DNA of 45,723 nt from an uncultured Aquimarina sp. (GCA_947498595.1 CANMKX010000031.1:1-45723), one strand, 5' to 3'. Shown: positions 35,673-44,710, counted from the stretch's first letter. Notes: generated by a model from the sequence alone, not told the origin. Translations and numbers: made by a program.

Positions 35673-35906
35673 AAGTTTATGAAAATAATAGTTGTTTTTG
35701 ATTGAAACGATAAATCATTCTCTTTTGATTTCAACATAATTTTTTGATGATAGTCAAAAAACAAAAAATATTCGCTTTATTTTTAATATCTATCGATATA
35801 CTAGTTCATAGAAGGTAATAATATTTGGTTAAATTTTCATGTTTATAAATTATATTAATAACTAATTCTCATCTTTGCAGCTTCAATTTTTAGTTCAATC
35901 ACCCTT

Positions 35907-37166
35907 ATGAAAAATGATCCATACGCAGCATTACGCTATAAAGAATTTAATATATTTTTAATGGTTCGTTTTGCGATGGTTTTTGCTTGGACTATGCAGT
36001 TTATTGTTATCGAATGGCAGGTCTATAGTATCACTAAAGATCCTTTATCATTAGGGATTATAGGCTTAATGGAAGTTATTCCAGCTGTATCTTTAGCTCT
36101 TTTTGCAGGACATATTGTTGATCAAAAAGAAAAAAGGGGATTATTAATCAAATGTATTTTAGGGTTTTCTACAATAAGTTTTGGCTTGTTTTTATTAACT
36201 TCATCACAGCTAGTTGCTGATATTCCTCAAAAATTAGTTTTATATGGTATTTATGTTTTAGTGTTTTTTGGAGGTATTGTAAGAGCCTTTACTGGTCCAA
36301 CTATTTTTTCTTTATTAGCATTAATTGTACCCAAAAAAACATATTCAAATGCAGCTACTTGGAGTAGTTCAACTTGGCAAATGGCAGCAGTTTTAGGGCC
36401 AGCTTTGGCAGGTTTTTGTATTAGTTGGATCGGTGTAAATTTATCTATGTTATTTATTTTTGTTTGGGCATTAATTGCTTTAACAGGGATTTTTATGATC
36501 GAAAAAAAACCTATTCTAAATCCAAAAATTGGAGAGCCTATTTTTAAAAGTTTAAATGAAGGGTTAAAATTTGTATTTACAACTAAAGCAGTGTTAGGTG
36601 CATTAACATTAGACATGATTGCTGTTCTGTTTGGTGGTGCTATTGCATTGTTACCAATTTTTGCTCAAGATATTTTAAAAGTTGGTTCACAAGGTTTTGG
36701 TGTTTTAAGAGCTGCACCAGCTGTAGGTTCTTTTATTATTATGTTTACAACAGCATATTTCCCTGTGAATAAAAATGCAGGAATGAAACTTTTAATAGCT
36801 GTTTTTGGTTTTGGACTCTCAATTATTGGTTTTGGTCTTTCTTCTATTTTTTGGGTATCAGTTTTAATGCTTTTCCTAAGTGGTATTACTGATGGTATTT
36901 CAATGGTTATTAGACAAACTATTTTACAGCTAAAAACTCCTGATCATATGAGGGGAAGAGTTGCTTCTGTTAACTCTATGTTTGTAGGATCCTCTAATGA
37001 ATTAGGTGCTTTTGAAAGTGGAATCACAGCTAAATATCTAGGAACGGTTACAGCGGTAGTGTTTGGAGGTAGCATGACATTAATTACTGTTCTTTTTACA
37101 GGAATTATTTCTCCAGCATTTAGAAAATTAGATTTAAGTAAAGATTTAGAAAAAGAACAAGTTTAA
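35907..37166 (+). CDS. MFS transporter, drug/siderophore-exporter class
   Basis: 419 residues with about 12 membrane helices. The loop between helices 2 and 3 has GHIVDQKEKRGLL, the MFS motif A equivalent (GxxxDxxxRR). The protein resembles the MFS_3/EntS-type exporters (GPALAGFCISWIG, DGISMVIRQTILQLKTPDHMRGRVASVNSMF). The substrate is not evident. It is divergent from the AraC-type regulator with 234 bases between. Its last four coding bases overlap the end of the convergent gene. Confidence 0.92.
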   Translation: MKNDPYAALRYKEFNIFLMVRFAMVFAWTMQFIVIEWQVYSITKDPLSLGIIGLMEVIPAVSLALFAGHIVDQKEKRGLLIKCILGFSTISFGLFLLTSSQLVADIPQKLVLYGIYVLVFFGGIVRAFTGPTIFSLLALIVPKKTYSNAATWSSSTWQMAAVLGPALAGFCISWIGVNLSMLFIFVWALIALTGIFMIEKKPILNPKIGEPIFKSLNEGLKFVFTTKAVLGALTLDMIAVLFGGAIALLPIFAQDILKVGSQGFGVLRAAPAVGSFIIMFTTAYFPVNKNAGMKLLIAVFGFGLSIIGFGLSSIFWVSVLMLFLSGITDGISMVIRQTILQLKTPDHMRGRVASVNSMFVGSSNELGAFESGITAKYLGTVTAVVFGGSMTLITVLFTGIISPAFRKLDLSKDLEKEQV

Positions 37167-37828
37167 TCTTTAACAATAATCATTGTTGCTTTGGCTCCAG
37201 TAGCTAAATTCCAGACATCACTTGAGATTAATTGTCCATTTTCATCATATACTTTGAATTCTGCGGTATTTGGTCCAGAACTCCCTTGATTTAATGCTTG
37301 AAAGTCTATTCTATTAAATCCTTTTTCTAAAAAAACATCAAATCCTTTAAAAGAACCATCTAATACAATATTAGCTTCGATTACTTTATCATTAACATAA
37401 ACTTTTATTCTATCTCCATCTACAAATTGATGATCTCTACAGAAAACTTGAACAAATTTTCCATTATTTTTAAAATCCCCTAAGTATTGCCCTTTATTAT
37501 ACTCTTTTTTAAAGCTACTATCTTCAGAAAACCATTTAGGTGTTTTTCCACCTTCTCTTTTCAGTAATCCATTATCGGTAGACATTCCTGTATTTTTCTT
37601 TGAAGATTTTGCTAATTTTGCTGTATCCTTTTTTTTATATAGGCTCAATCCATCTATTCTTGATGTATTTCCTAAAGTGCTTGCTTTTTTTGACGGAGTC
37701 AAATAAGATGGCTTCTTGTTAATTTTATTTCCTAAAGTGCTCGTAGAACTACTTTTTCGAACATCAAATTGAGCAAATGATTGAATAGATATTAAAACAA
37801 ACAGTATAGTACTATAGAATAATTTCAT
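37163..37828 (-). CDS. Secreted hypothetical protein, 221 aa
   Basis: Signal peptide MKLFYSTILFVLISIQSFAQ, then a low-complexity Ser/Lys/Thr-rich section (residues 22-95) with two TLGN segments that are also a near-exact 16-base DNA repeat (atttcctaaagtgctt / c at about 37668 and 37728). The C-terminal 120 residues are a compact beta-sandwich-like domain (GQYLGDFKNNGKFVQVFCRDHQFVDGDRIKVYVNDKVIEANIVLDG, NRIDFQALNQGSSGPNTAEFKVYDENG) that resembles secreted flavobacterial beta-sandwich modules. Function unknown. Confidence 0.85.
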   Translation of the reverse strand: MKLFYSTILFVLISIQSFAQFDVRKSSSTSTLGNKINKKPSYLTPSKKASTLGNTSRIDGLSLYKKKDTAKLAKSSKKNTGMSTDNGLLKREGGKTPKWFSEDSSFKKEYNKGQYLGDFKNNGKFVQVFCRDHQFVDGDRIKVYVNDKVIEANIVLDGSFKGFDVFLEKGFNRIDFQALNQGSSGPNTAEFKVYDENGQLISSDVWNLATGAKATMIIVKD

Positions 37829-37890
37829 ATAACTTAATTTAATCGTACAGTTTATTAATATAACTGTAAAATTTGGTCGCTATTACAATA

Positions 37891-38430
37891 TTAATTTTTA
37901 CAAGTATAAATAAAAGCTGGAGGAATATTAAAAAAACAAAAACCTGTCTTTAATGATACAAAGTTTTTCTCAAGTAGTTTTTGATCGTTTTTTGAATATT
38001 GATATTGAATAAATTCACCTTCAGGTTTTAATATATCTTTGACATCATTTAATAGTTTTTCTTTTACTATTTGATCAATATTAGCAAGAGGTAAACTAGA
38101 AATTATGTAATCAATTTTTCTACCTTCAAAGTCACTCGTAATGTTGGATACACAATTATTTAGAACAGTAAATCGAGTATCATTAATTTCTCTTAACTTA
38201 TTAGCAAAATGCTCATTTATTTCATAGGAATATAATTCTGAATCAATATCCATTTTTTCTAGAATAGATTTAGTAACGCTTCCGTCACCTGCTCCTAATT
38301 CAACAATCAAAAGTTCCTCTTTTTTATGTAATGATCTTGTTAGTTTATCTGCTAAAAACTTCGAACTTCTAAATAAACTTCCTGTTTGTTTTAAATTTGT
38401 AATAGCATTAATTGTAAAGGATTTTGACAT
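37891..38430 (-). CDS. SAM-dependent methyltransferase, PmtA-like
   Basis: 179 residues, class I methyltransferase. GSLFRSSKFLADKL at about 17-30 matches the N-terminal (TG)(A/S)xxPSSxxLA signature of phospholipid N-methyltransferases. SAM motif I is VELGAGDGSVT near 43-53, followed by YSYEINEHFANKL (acidic residue binding the ribose) and IISSLPLANI. The C-terminus has IPPAFIYTCKN, similar to the NVPPAxVYxxRR ending of PmtA relatives. It might methylate phosphatidylethanolamine, or a protein/rRNA substrate instead. Single gene. Confidence 0.82.
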   Translation of the reverse strand: MSKSFTINAITNLKQTGSLFRSSKFLADKLTRSLHKKEELLIVELGAGDGSVTKSILEKMDIDSELYSYEINEHFANKLREINDTRFTVLNNCVSNITSDFEGRKIDYIISSLPLANIDQIVKEKLLNDVKDILKPEGEFIQYQYSKNDQKLLEKNFVSLKTGFCFFNIPPAFIYTCKN

Positions 38431-38609
38431 TCTATGATCCGTACTTTGTAATATTAATAATTCCCTATAAAATATCTACCTCAAAAAGTATTCCCATTTA
38501 CATAAAGATAGATAATTAGGCAAAATCGCCCATAGCACAATATATAAAAAAAAAGAGGTTTTTAATAATTGATCGATTATAATTATTAAATTAGGCTTAT
38601 TGAGCTATA

Positions 38610-39011
38610 TTAATCCCATTTATTAGATTTAGATAATGCATATCTACCTCCCCCTGTATAAAATAGTGCTATTCCTATAAATAAGTATATTCCGATTAAT
38701 TCTATTCCCCATCCTCCATAATCATTAATCGTAAATATATCTGCTGTATGAACTAATAGTATTGCTACAAAACAATTAAAAGCAAATATTAAAGAAGCTA
38801 GACGTGTTCTATAGCCTATAATTAATAATACTGGTATTATAATCTCTCCTATATAAACACCGTATGCAAAAAAAGTTGGTAGTCCTTTCTGAGCTAAAAG
38901 TCCTTCAATAAAATCTAATCCTCCCGATAATTTACCAATGCCATGTAATAGCATTAATATACCTATAGTTAATCGAATAATCAATAATCCTAAATTAAGA
39001 TTTTTTTTCAT
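38610..39011 (-). CDS. DoxX family membrane protein
   Basis: 133 residues from the ATG at 39011 (MKKNLNLGLLIIRL). An ATG at 39050 would add 13 residues, but a minus-strand -7-like TAGTTTTA (complement of 39050-39057) overlaps it, so the internal ATG is preferred. Four membrane helices, with the DoxX features LLIIRLTIGILMLLHGIGKL, GEIIIPVLLIIGYRTRLASL and a C-terminal helix IGIYLFIGIALFYTGGGRYAL. DoxX proteins are linked to quinone or sulfur redox processes, but the role of this branch is undefined. Confidence 0.9.
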   Translation of the reverse strand: MKKNLNLGLLIIRLTIGILMLLHGIGKLSGGLDFIEGLLAQKGLPTFFAYGVYIGEIIIPVLLIIGYRTRLASLIFAFNCFVAILLVHTADIFTINDYGGWGIELIGIYLFIGIALFYTGGGRYALSKSNKWD

Positions 39012-39240
39012 TTTAATAGTTTTTTCAATACATAAAACACTTATTATCATAAAACTACAAAAACAAAAACAAAAAAAAGAATTACTTGATTTCTTTTTAT
39101 AATCATTTCACTTTGAAATAATTCACGTTAAATTTATGTAGTACAAATATCATTTTCAAAAATGTCAACATAAAAAACCATATTCGATTCGGTACATTTT
39201 CAATTATTCATTAATTGATTCATCAAAAATTAAGTTATAA

Positions 39241-39272
39241 AAAAACCAGTGAAGTTAATTTCACTGGTTTTT
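39241..39272 (-). terminator. Terminator after lpd
   Basis: 13-bp perfect stem aaaaaccagtgaa (39241-39253) with ttcactggttttt (39260-39272), 32 bases past the lpd stop; T run on the minus strand. Confidence 0.88.
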
Positions 39273-39303
39273 TAGCCTAATAATAATTCAAACAAAAACT
39301 GTT

Positions 39304-40710
39304 TTAAATATGTAAAGGTCTACTATCTGTTGCAGCTAAAGCAGCTTCTTTAATAGCTTCGGTAAATGTTGGATGTGCATGAGACATTCTAGATATGTCT
39401 TCAGCAGAAGCTCTAAACTCCATTGCTGTTACTGCTTCTGCAATAAGATCTGCACAACGAGCACCAACCATGTGTACTCCTAAAACTTCATCCGTTTTTT
39501 CGTCTGCTAAAATTTTAACGAATCCATCTAGATCTTTACTAGCTCTAGCACGACCTAATGCTCTAAATGGAAACTGACCTACTTTATAAGATACTCCTGC
39601 TTCTTTTAACTCATCTTCAGTTTTACCTACAGCAGCTACTTCTGGCCACGTATAAACTACTCCTGGAATTAAATTATAATCAATATGAGGTTTTTGTCCA
39701 GCTAAGGTTTCAGCAACAAACACCCCTTCTTCCTCTGCCTTATGAGCTAACATAGCTCCTTTGATAACATCTCCTATTGCATAAATATTCGAAGTTGATG
39801 TTTGTAAATGATCATTTACTTCTACTTGACCTCTTTCATTCAACTGTACACCTGCATTTGCAGCATTTAATCCATCTGTATAAGGTCTTCTTCCAACAGA
39901 AACTAAGCAATAATCTCCTTTTAATTCTACTGGTCTTCCTTTTTTATCGTCAGCAGTAATAATAACTTCATCTCCTGTATTATTTACTCCAGTAACTTTA
40001 TGAGAGATATAAAATTTAACTCCTTGCTTCTTCATTGCTTTTTGCAATTCTTTAGACAAACCTCTATCCATTCCAGGAATGATTCTATCCATATATTCAA
40101 CTACAGAAACATTAGCTCCTAACCTACGATATACTTGTCCAAGTTCAAGCCCTATTACTCCTCCACCTATAATAACTAAGTGTTCTGGTATTTCCTTTAA
40201 TTTTAAAGCTTCTGTAGACGTAATTACACGTTCTTTATCTATTGTTATAAAAGGTAATGTAGATGGTTTAGACCCTGTTGCTATAATAGTATGTTTAGCT
40301 TCTATATTTTCTACAGAACCATCATTTTTAATAATATCGATATGTGTAGCATCTTTAAAAGATCCTAATCCTTCAAAAACATCGATATTGTTCTTTTTCA
40401 TCAAAAATTGAACTCCATCACATGTCTGATCAACAACCGTTTTTTTACGTGCGATCATTTTCTCTAAATTCACTTTAACATCTCCTGGAATTTCAATTCC
40501 ATGTTCTTCAAAATGTTTTACAGCATGCTCATAATGATGTGACGAATCTAATAATGCTTTACTTGGAATACATCCTACATTTAAACAAGTACCCCCTAAT
40601 GTAGCATACTTTTCAATAATAGCTGTTTTCATTCCTAACTGTGCACAGCGAATTGCTGCTACGTATCCACCTGGTCCAGAACCAATAACGGCAACGTCGT
40701 ATATACTCAT
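39304..40710 (-). CDS. lpdA: Dihydrolipoyl dehydrogenase (E3)
   Basis: FAD enzyme that reoxidises dihydrolipoamide in the pyruvate, 2-oxoglutarate and branched-chain dehydrogenase complexes and in glycine cleavage. 468 residues. N-terminal FAD motif VIGSGPGGYVAAI, redox disulfide C42/C47 in GGTCLNVGCIPSKALL, NAD-binding IIGGGVIGLELGQVYRRLG, second FAD motif YAIGDV, and the C-terminal catalytic pair in HAHPTFTEAI (His446, Glu451). Cytosolic. Single-gene unit with its own promoter and terminator; the E1 and E2 genes are not in this window. Confidence 0.97.
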   Translation of the reverse strand: MSIYDVAVIGSGPGGYVAAIRCAQLGMKTAIIEKYATLGGTCLNVGCIPSKALLDSSHHYEHAVKHFEEHGIEIPGDVKVNLEKMIARKKTVVDQTCDGVQFLMKKNNIDVFEGLGSFKDATHIDIIKNDGSVENIEAKHTIIATGSKPSTLPFITIDKERVITSTEALKLKEIPEHLVIIGGGVIGLELGQVYRRLGANVSVVEYMDRIIPGMDRGLSKELQKAMKKQGVKFYISHKVTGVNNTGDEVIITADDKKGRPVELKGDYCLVSVGRRPYTDGLNAANAGVQLNERGQVEVNDHLQTSTSNIYAIGDVIKGAMLAHKAEEEGVFVAETLAGQKPHIDYNLIPGVVYTWPEVAAVGKTEDELKEAGVSYKVGQFPFRALGRARASKDLDGFVKILADEKTDEVLGVHMVGARCADLIAEAVTAMEFRASAEDISRMSHAHPTFTEAIKEAALAATDSRPLHI

Positions 40711-40768
40711 AATTTCTTTGTTACATTGATTGTACTGAACAGGTTCAGCAATAAATTTTATCTAAAAA

Positions 40769-40776
40769 CAAATGTA
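40769..40776 (-). promoter_or_regulatory. -7 element of lpdA
   Basis: Minus-strand TACATTTG, an exact TAnnTTTG, about 58 bases before the start. No convincing -33. Confidence 0.5.
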
Positions 40777-40917
40777 CAAATGTTTTCATATTTAGACATA
40801 CTACTTATGCCCCTAATTATCCCTTATTATGTCAAAAAAAACTTAAAAAAAATTTCTATTAAACAATATTAGACATCATTAAAAAGTTATATTTTTACCA
40901 AAACTCAAGTAAAAGCA

Positions 40918-42468
40918 ATGCGATATTTATCTTTTTTTATATTATTACTAACAGTTATACTGTGGAGCTCATGCCGTAATGATTTTGAAGCTAGACCTAG
41001 TACTGGTAATTTAGAATTCTCTAGAGATACAGTTTATTTAGATACTGTCTTCACTAATATAGGATCTAGCACTTATACTTTTAAAGTTTATAATCGCAGT
41101 AATGAAGATATAGAAATTCCGTCAATTGGCTTAGAAAGAGGTGAAACTTCTAATTATCGATTGAATGTTGATGGAATCCCAGGTAAATCCTTTAACAATA
41201 TACAAATATTAGCTAAAGATAGTATTTTTGTTTTTGTTGAAACTACTACAGATATTACTCAACAAACTACAGATACACAATTCTTATATACTGATAAAGT
41301 TCTCTTTGATAGTGGTTCAAATGAACAAGATGTTGATCTTGTAACGCTAGTTCAAAATGCTAGATTCTTATTTCCATCTAGAGATGCCATGACAGGAGAA
41401 GTTGAAACATTATCATTAGGTCTTGACCAAGATAATAATGAAATAAGAATTGAAGGTTTTTTTCTTACTGATGAGCAATTGCATTTCACCAATGAAACTC
41501 CTTATGTTATTTATGGTTATGCTGCAGTACCTAGTACCAAAACGTTAGTTATAGATCCAGGTGCTCGAATACATTTTCATGATAATTCAGGAATTATTGT
41601 AGCTAATAATGCCATTTTAAAAGTAAATGGAGAACTAAGTACTGACCCTGACTTATTAGAAAACGAAGTAATTTTTGAAGGAGATCGATTAGAACCAAAT
41701 TTTAGTGATATACCTGGTCAATGGGGAACTATATGGCTTACAGCTGGTAGCACTAATCACGAGATCAATCATGCAACTATAAAAAATGCTACAGTAGGTA
41801 TTTTAATGGATTCTAACGATGGGACTGCAAATCCAACATTAACTGTTAAAAACACGCAAATATACAACAGTTCAAATGTTGGTTTATTAGCTCGCACTGG
41901 TCATATATTGGGTGAAAATCTAGTTATTAATAACGCAGGACAATCTGCTTTAAATTGTTCTTTAGGGGGTCGATATAATTTCAATCACTCTACATTTGCA
42001 AATTATTGGAATACTAGTTTCAGACAATTTCCAACAGTATTAATTGATAACAATCTTCAAGTTAATGATACCGATGTTGTTGTTGCTGATTTAATTGAAG
42101 CTAATTTTACGAATTGCATTATCTATGGAAGTGAAAATTTAGAATTATTATTCAATCAAATAGACGGTACTGCCTTTAATTATAAATTTGAGAATAGCTT
42201 AATTCGTTTTAATGATTTTAATGGACAATTTTCAGAAAATCCATTATACGATTTTCAGAATGCTTCTATTTTTGAAAACAACATTTTCAATGAAGATCCT
42301 GATTTTAGAGATCCTTTTTCTAATCTTTTTAATATCGGTGAAAACTCTGCTGCAAATGGTAATGCAGCTACTCCTACAACAGGTACAGATATCTTAGGTG
42401 TCGCTAGGGATATAAATGCGCCTGATATAGGTGCATACGAAAGTGTTATTTTTAATTCTGAAAATTAA
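40918..42468 (+). CDS. Parallel beta-helix surface lipoprotein
   Basis: 516 residues. Signal and lipobox LLLTVILWSSC (Cys19). Residues about 30-150 form an Ig-like domain (LEFSRDTVYLDTVFTNIGSSTYTFKVYNRS, with the D-T-V-F-x-x-x-G-S signature of flavobacterial ASPM/SPD-2-Hydin-like domains). From about 200 a right-handed beta-helix of the pectate-lyase-like type follows (LVIDPGARIHFHDNSGIIVANNAILKVNGEL, HATIKNATVGILMDSN, NTQIYNSSNVGLLARTG). It ends DILGVARDINAPDIGAYE, a very common ending of these proteins. No catalytic residues are apparent; a polysaccharide-binding or structural surface role is likely. Confidence 0.9.
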   Translation: MRYLSFFILLLTVILWSSCRNDFEARPSTGNLEFSRDTVYLDTVFTNIGSSTYTFKVYNRSNEDIEIPSIGLERGETSNYRLNVDGIPGKSFNNIQILAKDSIFVFVETTTDITQQTTDTQFLYTDKVLFDSGSNEQDVDLVTLVQNARFLFPSRDAMTGEVETLSLGLDQDNNEIRIEGFFLTDEQLHFTNETPYVIYGYAAVPSTKTLVIDPGARIHFHDNSGIIVANNAILKVNGELSTDPDLLENEVIFEGDRLEPNFSDIPGQWGTIWLTAGSTNHEINHATIKNATVGILMDSNDGTANPTLTVKNTQIYNSSNVGLLARTGHILGENLVINNAGQSALNCSLGGRYNFNHSTFANYWNTSFRQFPTVLIDNNLQVNDTDVVVADLIEANFTNCIIYGSENLELLFNQIDGTAFNYKFENSLIRFNDFNGQFSENPLYDFQNASIFENNIFNEDPDFRDPFSNLFNIGENSAANGNAATPTTGTDILGVARDINAPDIGAYESVIFNSEN

Positions 42469-42550
42469 TCACAAACCTAAAGTACGGTTTTTCCGTATCT
42501 ACAACTAATTAATAATCAGCACCTATATGCAGAATTACATGTTAGCATAA
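42469..42550. other. Intergenic symmetry: short hairpin and left arm of a 16-bp inverted repeat
   Basis: tacgg (42483-42487) and ccgta (42493-42497) form a small hairpin directly after the beta-helix lipoprotein gene. It is followed by the left arm of the inverted repeat described at 42522-42570. Confidence 0.5.
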
Positions 42551-42570
42551 TATATAATTCTGCATATAGG
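42522..42570. repeat. 16-bp perfect inverted repeat at the broken gene's 5' edge
   Basis: cctatatgcagaatta (42522-42537) and its exact complement taattctgcatatagg (42555-42570) with a 17-base loop. It could be a terminator for the lipoprotein gene, but there is no T run after the right arm. The right arm runs into the reading frame of the tail-fibre fragment, so it may mark the deletion or insertion end. Confidence 0.7.
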
Positions 42571-42961
42571 CACTCAAGAAACTTATAATTACAAACTTGC
42601 TGTTGCTGGTAAAATTGTAGCCAACGAGGTGAAAATTGCTTTACAAGCTAATTGGCCTGATTTTGTTTTTGAAGAAAATTATAAATTACCAACACTTCAA
42701 GAGGTTGAATCACATATCATAAAAAATGGGCATCTTGAAAATATTCCTAGTGCAGCAACAGTAAAAGAAGATGGCTTCTTTTTAGGAGATATGGATGCTA
42801 GATTACTGCAAAAAATTGAAGAACTAACATTGTACACTATTCAACAAGAAAAAAAGATTACTTCTCAAGAAATTATAATACAGCAACAAGAAGTTCAAAA
42901 ATTAAAAACATTAGCTGATAGATTGATTAAAATTGAGGCTCTTTTAGGTTTAAAAAAATAG
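42551..42961 (+). pseudogene. 5'-truncated tail-fibre/autochaperone-type protein fragment
   Basis: Only the C-terminal 136 residues remain. The frame is open from just after a stop at 42548-42550, with no ATG. It reads ILHIGTQETYNYKLAVAGKIVANEVKI before the GTG at 42629, then NWPDFVFEENYKLPTLQEVESHI, NGHLENIPSAATVKEDGFFLGDM and LLQKIEELTLYTI, followed by a coiled coil. In intact flavobacterial proteins this is exactly the conserved tail following a long phage-tail-fibre-like beta region: the GIGT...YKLAVNGKI strand, then VFEDDYxLPTLEEV. The upstream several hundred residues are absent. Translation from the GTG could still give a 110-residue product. Confidence 0.8.
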
Positions 42962-42971
42962 TATAATTTTA

Positions 42972-42979
42972 TAGCTTTG
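42972..42979 (+). promoter_or_regulatory. -7 element for phnA
   Basis: tagctttg matches TAnnTTTG, 47 bases before the start. No clear -33. Confidence 0.5.
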
Positions 42980-43026
42980 CGACTCGTAATAAAACTATAT
43001 TTTACTATTACAATCAAATCTATCGC

Positions 43027-43608
43027 ATGAATAATCTAGAGAAAAAATTACATACACGTAGTGGTTCTAAATGTGAATTATGTACATCTAAAGAAGCTTT
43101 AAAAGTATATGACATCCCACCAACACCTAGTAAGGATATTGACAAAAGTATTTTAGTCTGTGAAACTTGTTTTAACCAAATCGAAAATCCTGATCAAGTA
43201 GATTCCAATCATTGGAGATGCCTTAATGATAGCATGTGGAGCGAAACACCTGCTGTGCAAGTTGTTGCTTGGCGTATGCTTACTCGTTTAAAATCTGAAG
43301 GATGGCCTCAAGATTTATTAGACATGCTATATCTTAACGAAGAAACACAAGCTTGGGCAGAAGCAACTGGTGAAGGTGATGATGATGAAAATAAGATCAA
43401 ACATTTAGATAGTAATGGAGTTCAATTACAAGATGGAGATTCTGTTGTATTAATTAAAGATTTAAATGTAAAGGGTGCTAATTTTACAGCTAAACGAGGA
43501 ACTGCAGTTCGGAGAATTTCGTTAGTTTGGGATAATGCAGAACAAATAGAAGGGCGCGTCGATGGTCAACATATTGTTATTTTAACTCAATATGTAAAAA
43601 AGATATAA
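43027..43608 (+). CDS. phnA: PhnA family protein
   Basis: 193 residues. An N-terminal zinc ribbon uses C16/C19 (CELC) and C45/C48 (CETC). It is followed by a helical middle (HWRCLNDSMWSETPAVQVVAWRMLTRLKSEGW, typical of long PhnA forms), and the C-terminal PhnA SH3-like domain with SNGVQLQDGDSVVLIKDLNVKGANFTAKRGTAVRRISL and GRVDGQHIVILTQYVKK. Despite the historic name there is no phosphonate lyase operon here and the function is unknown. Some related proteins are annotated as phosphonoacetate hydrolase, which is a different family. Confidence 0.95.
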   Translation: MNNLEKKLHTRSGSKCELCTSKEALKVYDIPPTPSKDIDKSILVCETCFNQIENPDQVDSNHWRCLNDSMWSETPAVQVVAWRMLTRLKSEGWPQDLLDMLYLNEETQAWAEATGEGDDDENKIKHLDSNGVQLQDGDSVVLIKDLNVKGANFTAKRGTAVRRISLVWDNAEQIEGRVDGQHIVILTQYVKKI

Positions 43609-43930
43609 CGTTTTTTAATACATTTTATTTATTTAATATGAAATAATTTGAATTTCATGAAAATTCACTTTGTAATGTAACATTAACTTAATGTAAATAA
43701 ACAGTTAACTATTTAAAAATAAACTAATTAAATACGGATAAAACTTTATTATTAAACATTATAAATATCAAACAGGTTGAATGTATTAACTTAAAGTTAA
43801 CGCCATAATTTATTGACTACAAGACAGTAACATGTTTTTATTTTTTTAAAATACCTTAGTGCTAAGTTTACTTTTTCACATATCGCGATGTAATAAAAGT
43901 TAATTTCTTTAATTCTTAAAAAATTCAAAC
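43609..43930 (+). promoter_or_regulatory. Long upstream region of the unknown paralog pair, with repeated palindromes
   Basis: 322 bases with no gene. It contains two palindromes sharing the core attaacttaa: acattaacttaatgt (43680-43694) and ttaacttaaagttaa (43786-43800), about 106 bases apart. A possible -7 taagttta (43863-43870) precedes the start by about 60 bases. The arrangement looks like two binding sites for one dimeric regulator. AT-rich composition makes chance palindromes more likely, so this is tentative. Confidence 0.4.
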
Positions 43931-44659
43931 ATGCCTAATTATCAAGTAATCGTAAATTTAGATAACGAAACATTACAAGCCTTATCAAATGGTAGATTTC
44001 AAATGCAAGCTTACAAAGGAGTAAAAACTGCTAGTGCTGGTGGAGCACTTCCAACAGTTTGGTTTACTTTAGATAAATTTTCAAGCACTTTAAAAGTCTC
44101 TTGGAGCGAAAGTTTTGGAGGCTATTTTAGTGATACGCCTGTTAAACAAGGGGTTCAAGTTGACATTTCAACACAAAGTGCTATGAGTCCTGGAGACGTG
44201 ATTACACTAAACCAAGATGGTAGTTCTAGCGTATCAACAACAGGTGGGATTCCTGATACGTATGCTTTTAAAAGTGAAAAAAACGAAACTTGGACTTGCG
44301 GGTTATTAACTGCAGCTAATAGTGATGCTCCTACTCCAATTTGTGCATTTCCACAATATGGAGCTGTAGGTAATTTAATAGAACCTTATCAAAAAGTACT
44401 ATTATTATTTACACAAAAGCAATTAGATACAGGTGCTGTAGTACAAACTGCTGTCTCTAAATCAATATCTATTATTATGTCTCCATCTGAAACTTCTATA
44501 CAAGTTGGTTTCAATATTAATACTGGATGGGATACGGGTGGAAATCCTCAAGCTAAGCAAAATCCAGCTAATTTTGAGATGGCTCCTGACTTAATCATTC
44601 CTTCTGCTACTCTAACAAACATACAGACTGAAGAAAGAAGGTTGGTAGAAAACATCTAA
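43931..44659 (+). CDS. Uncharacterised beta-rich protein, first of a tandem paralog pair
   Basis: 242 residues, no signal peptide, no membrane helix, two Cys. It starts NYQVIVNLDNETLQALSNGRF. Sections shared with the next gene: NLDxET, WFTLDKFSSTLKVSW...GGYFS, a central TWTCGLLTAANS followed by a Pro-rich loop, LLLFTQKQLDTG, and SIQVGFNINTGWD near the end, then a short polar tail. The alternating pattern suggests an all-beta sandwich of two halves, in the manner of the short beta-sandwich proteins that bacteria produce abundantly with no known role (pore-forming or carbohydrate-binding like). I do not recognise a named family. Codon use and GC look slightly higher than in neighbours, suggesting high expression. 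Confidence 0.85.
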   Translation: MPNYQVIVNLDNETLQALSNGRFQMQAYKGVKTASAGGALPTVWFTLDKFSSTLKVSWSESFGGYFSDTPVKQGVQVDISTQSAMSPGDVITLNQDGSSSVSTTGGIPDTYAFKSEKNETWTCGLLTAANSDAPTPICAFPQYGAVGNLIEPYQKVLLLFTQKQLDTGAVVQTAVSKSISIIMSPSETSIQVGFNINTGWDTGGNPQAKQNPANFEMAPDLIIPSATLTNIQTEERRLVENI

Positions 44660-44677
44660 TCCACTTACCTTATATCA

Positions 44678-44710
44678 ACACCTCAATTATTACAATTGGG
44701 GTGTTTTTTT
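44678..44710 (+). terminator. Terminator between the two paralogs
   Basis: 11-bp stem acacctcaatt (44678-44688) with aattggggtgt (44694-44704), one G-T pair, 5-base loop, followed by seven T. It ends only 15 bases before the next start codon, so the downstream paralog is expressed either at a reduced level by read-through or when termination is relieved. Confidence 0.88.

Noticed and set aside
39395..40411. Several plus-strand frames within lpdA
   Set aside because: Antisense to a long, fully conserved gene.
43813..43850. TTGACT at 43813 as a sigma70 -35 box
   Set aside because: This phylum does not use the TTGACA/TATAAT pair, and no matching -10 follows at 16-18 bases.
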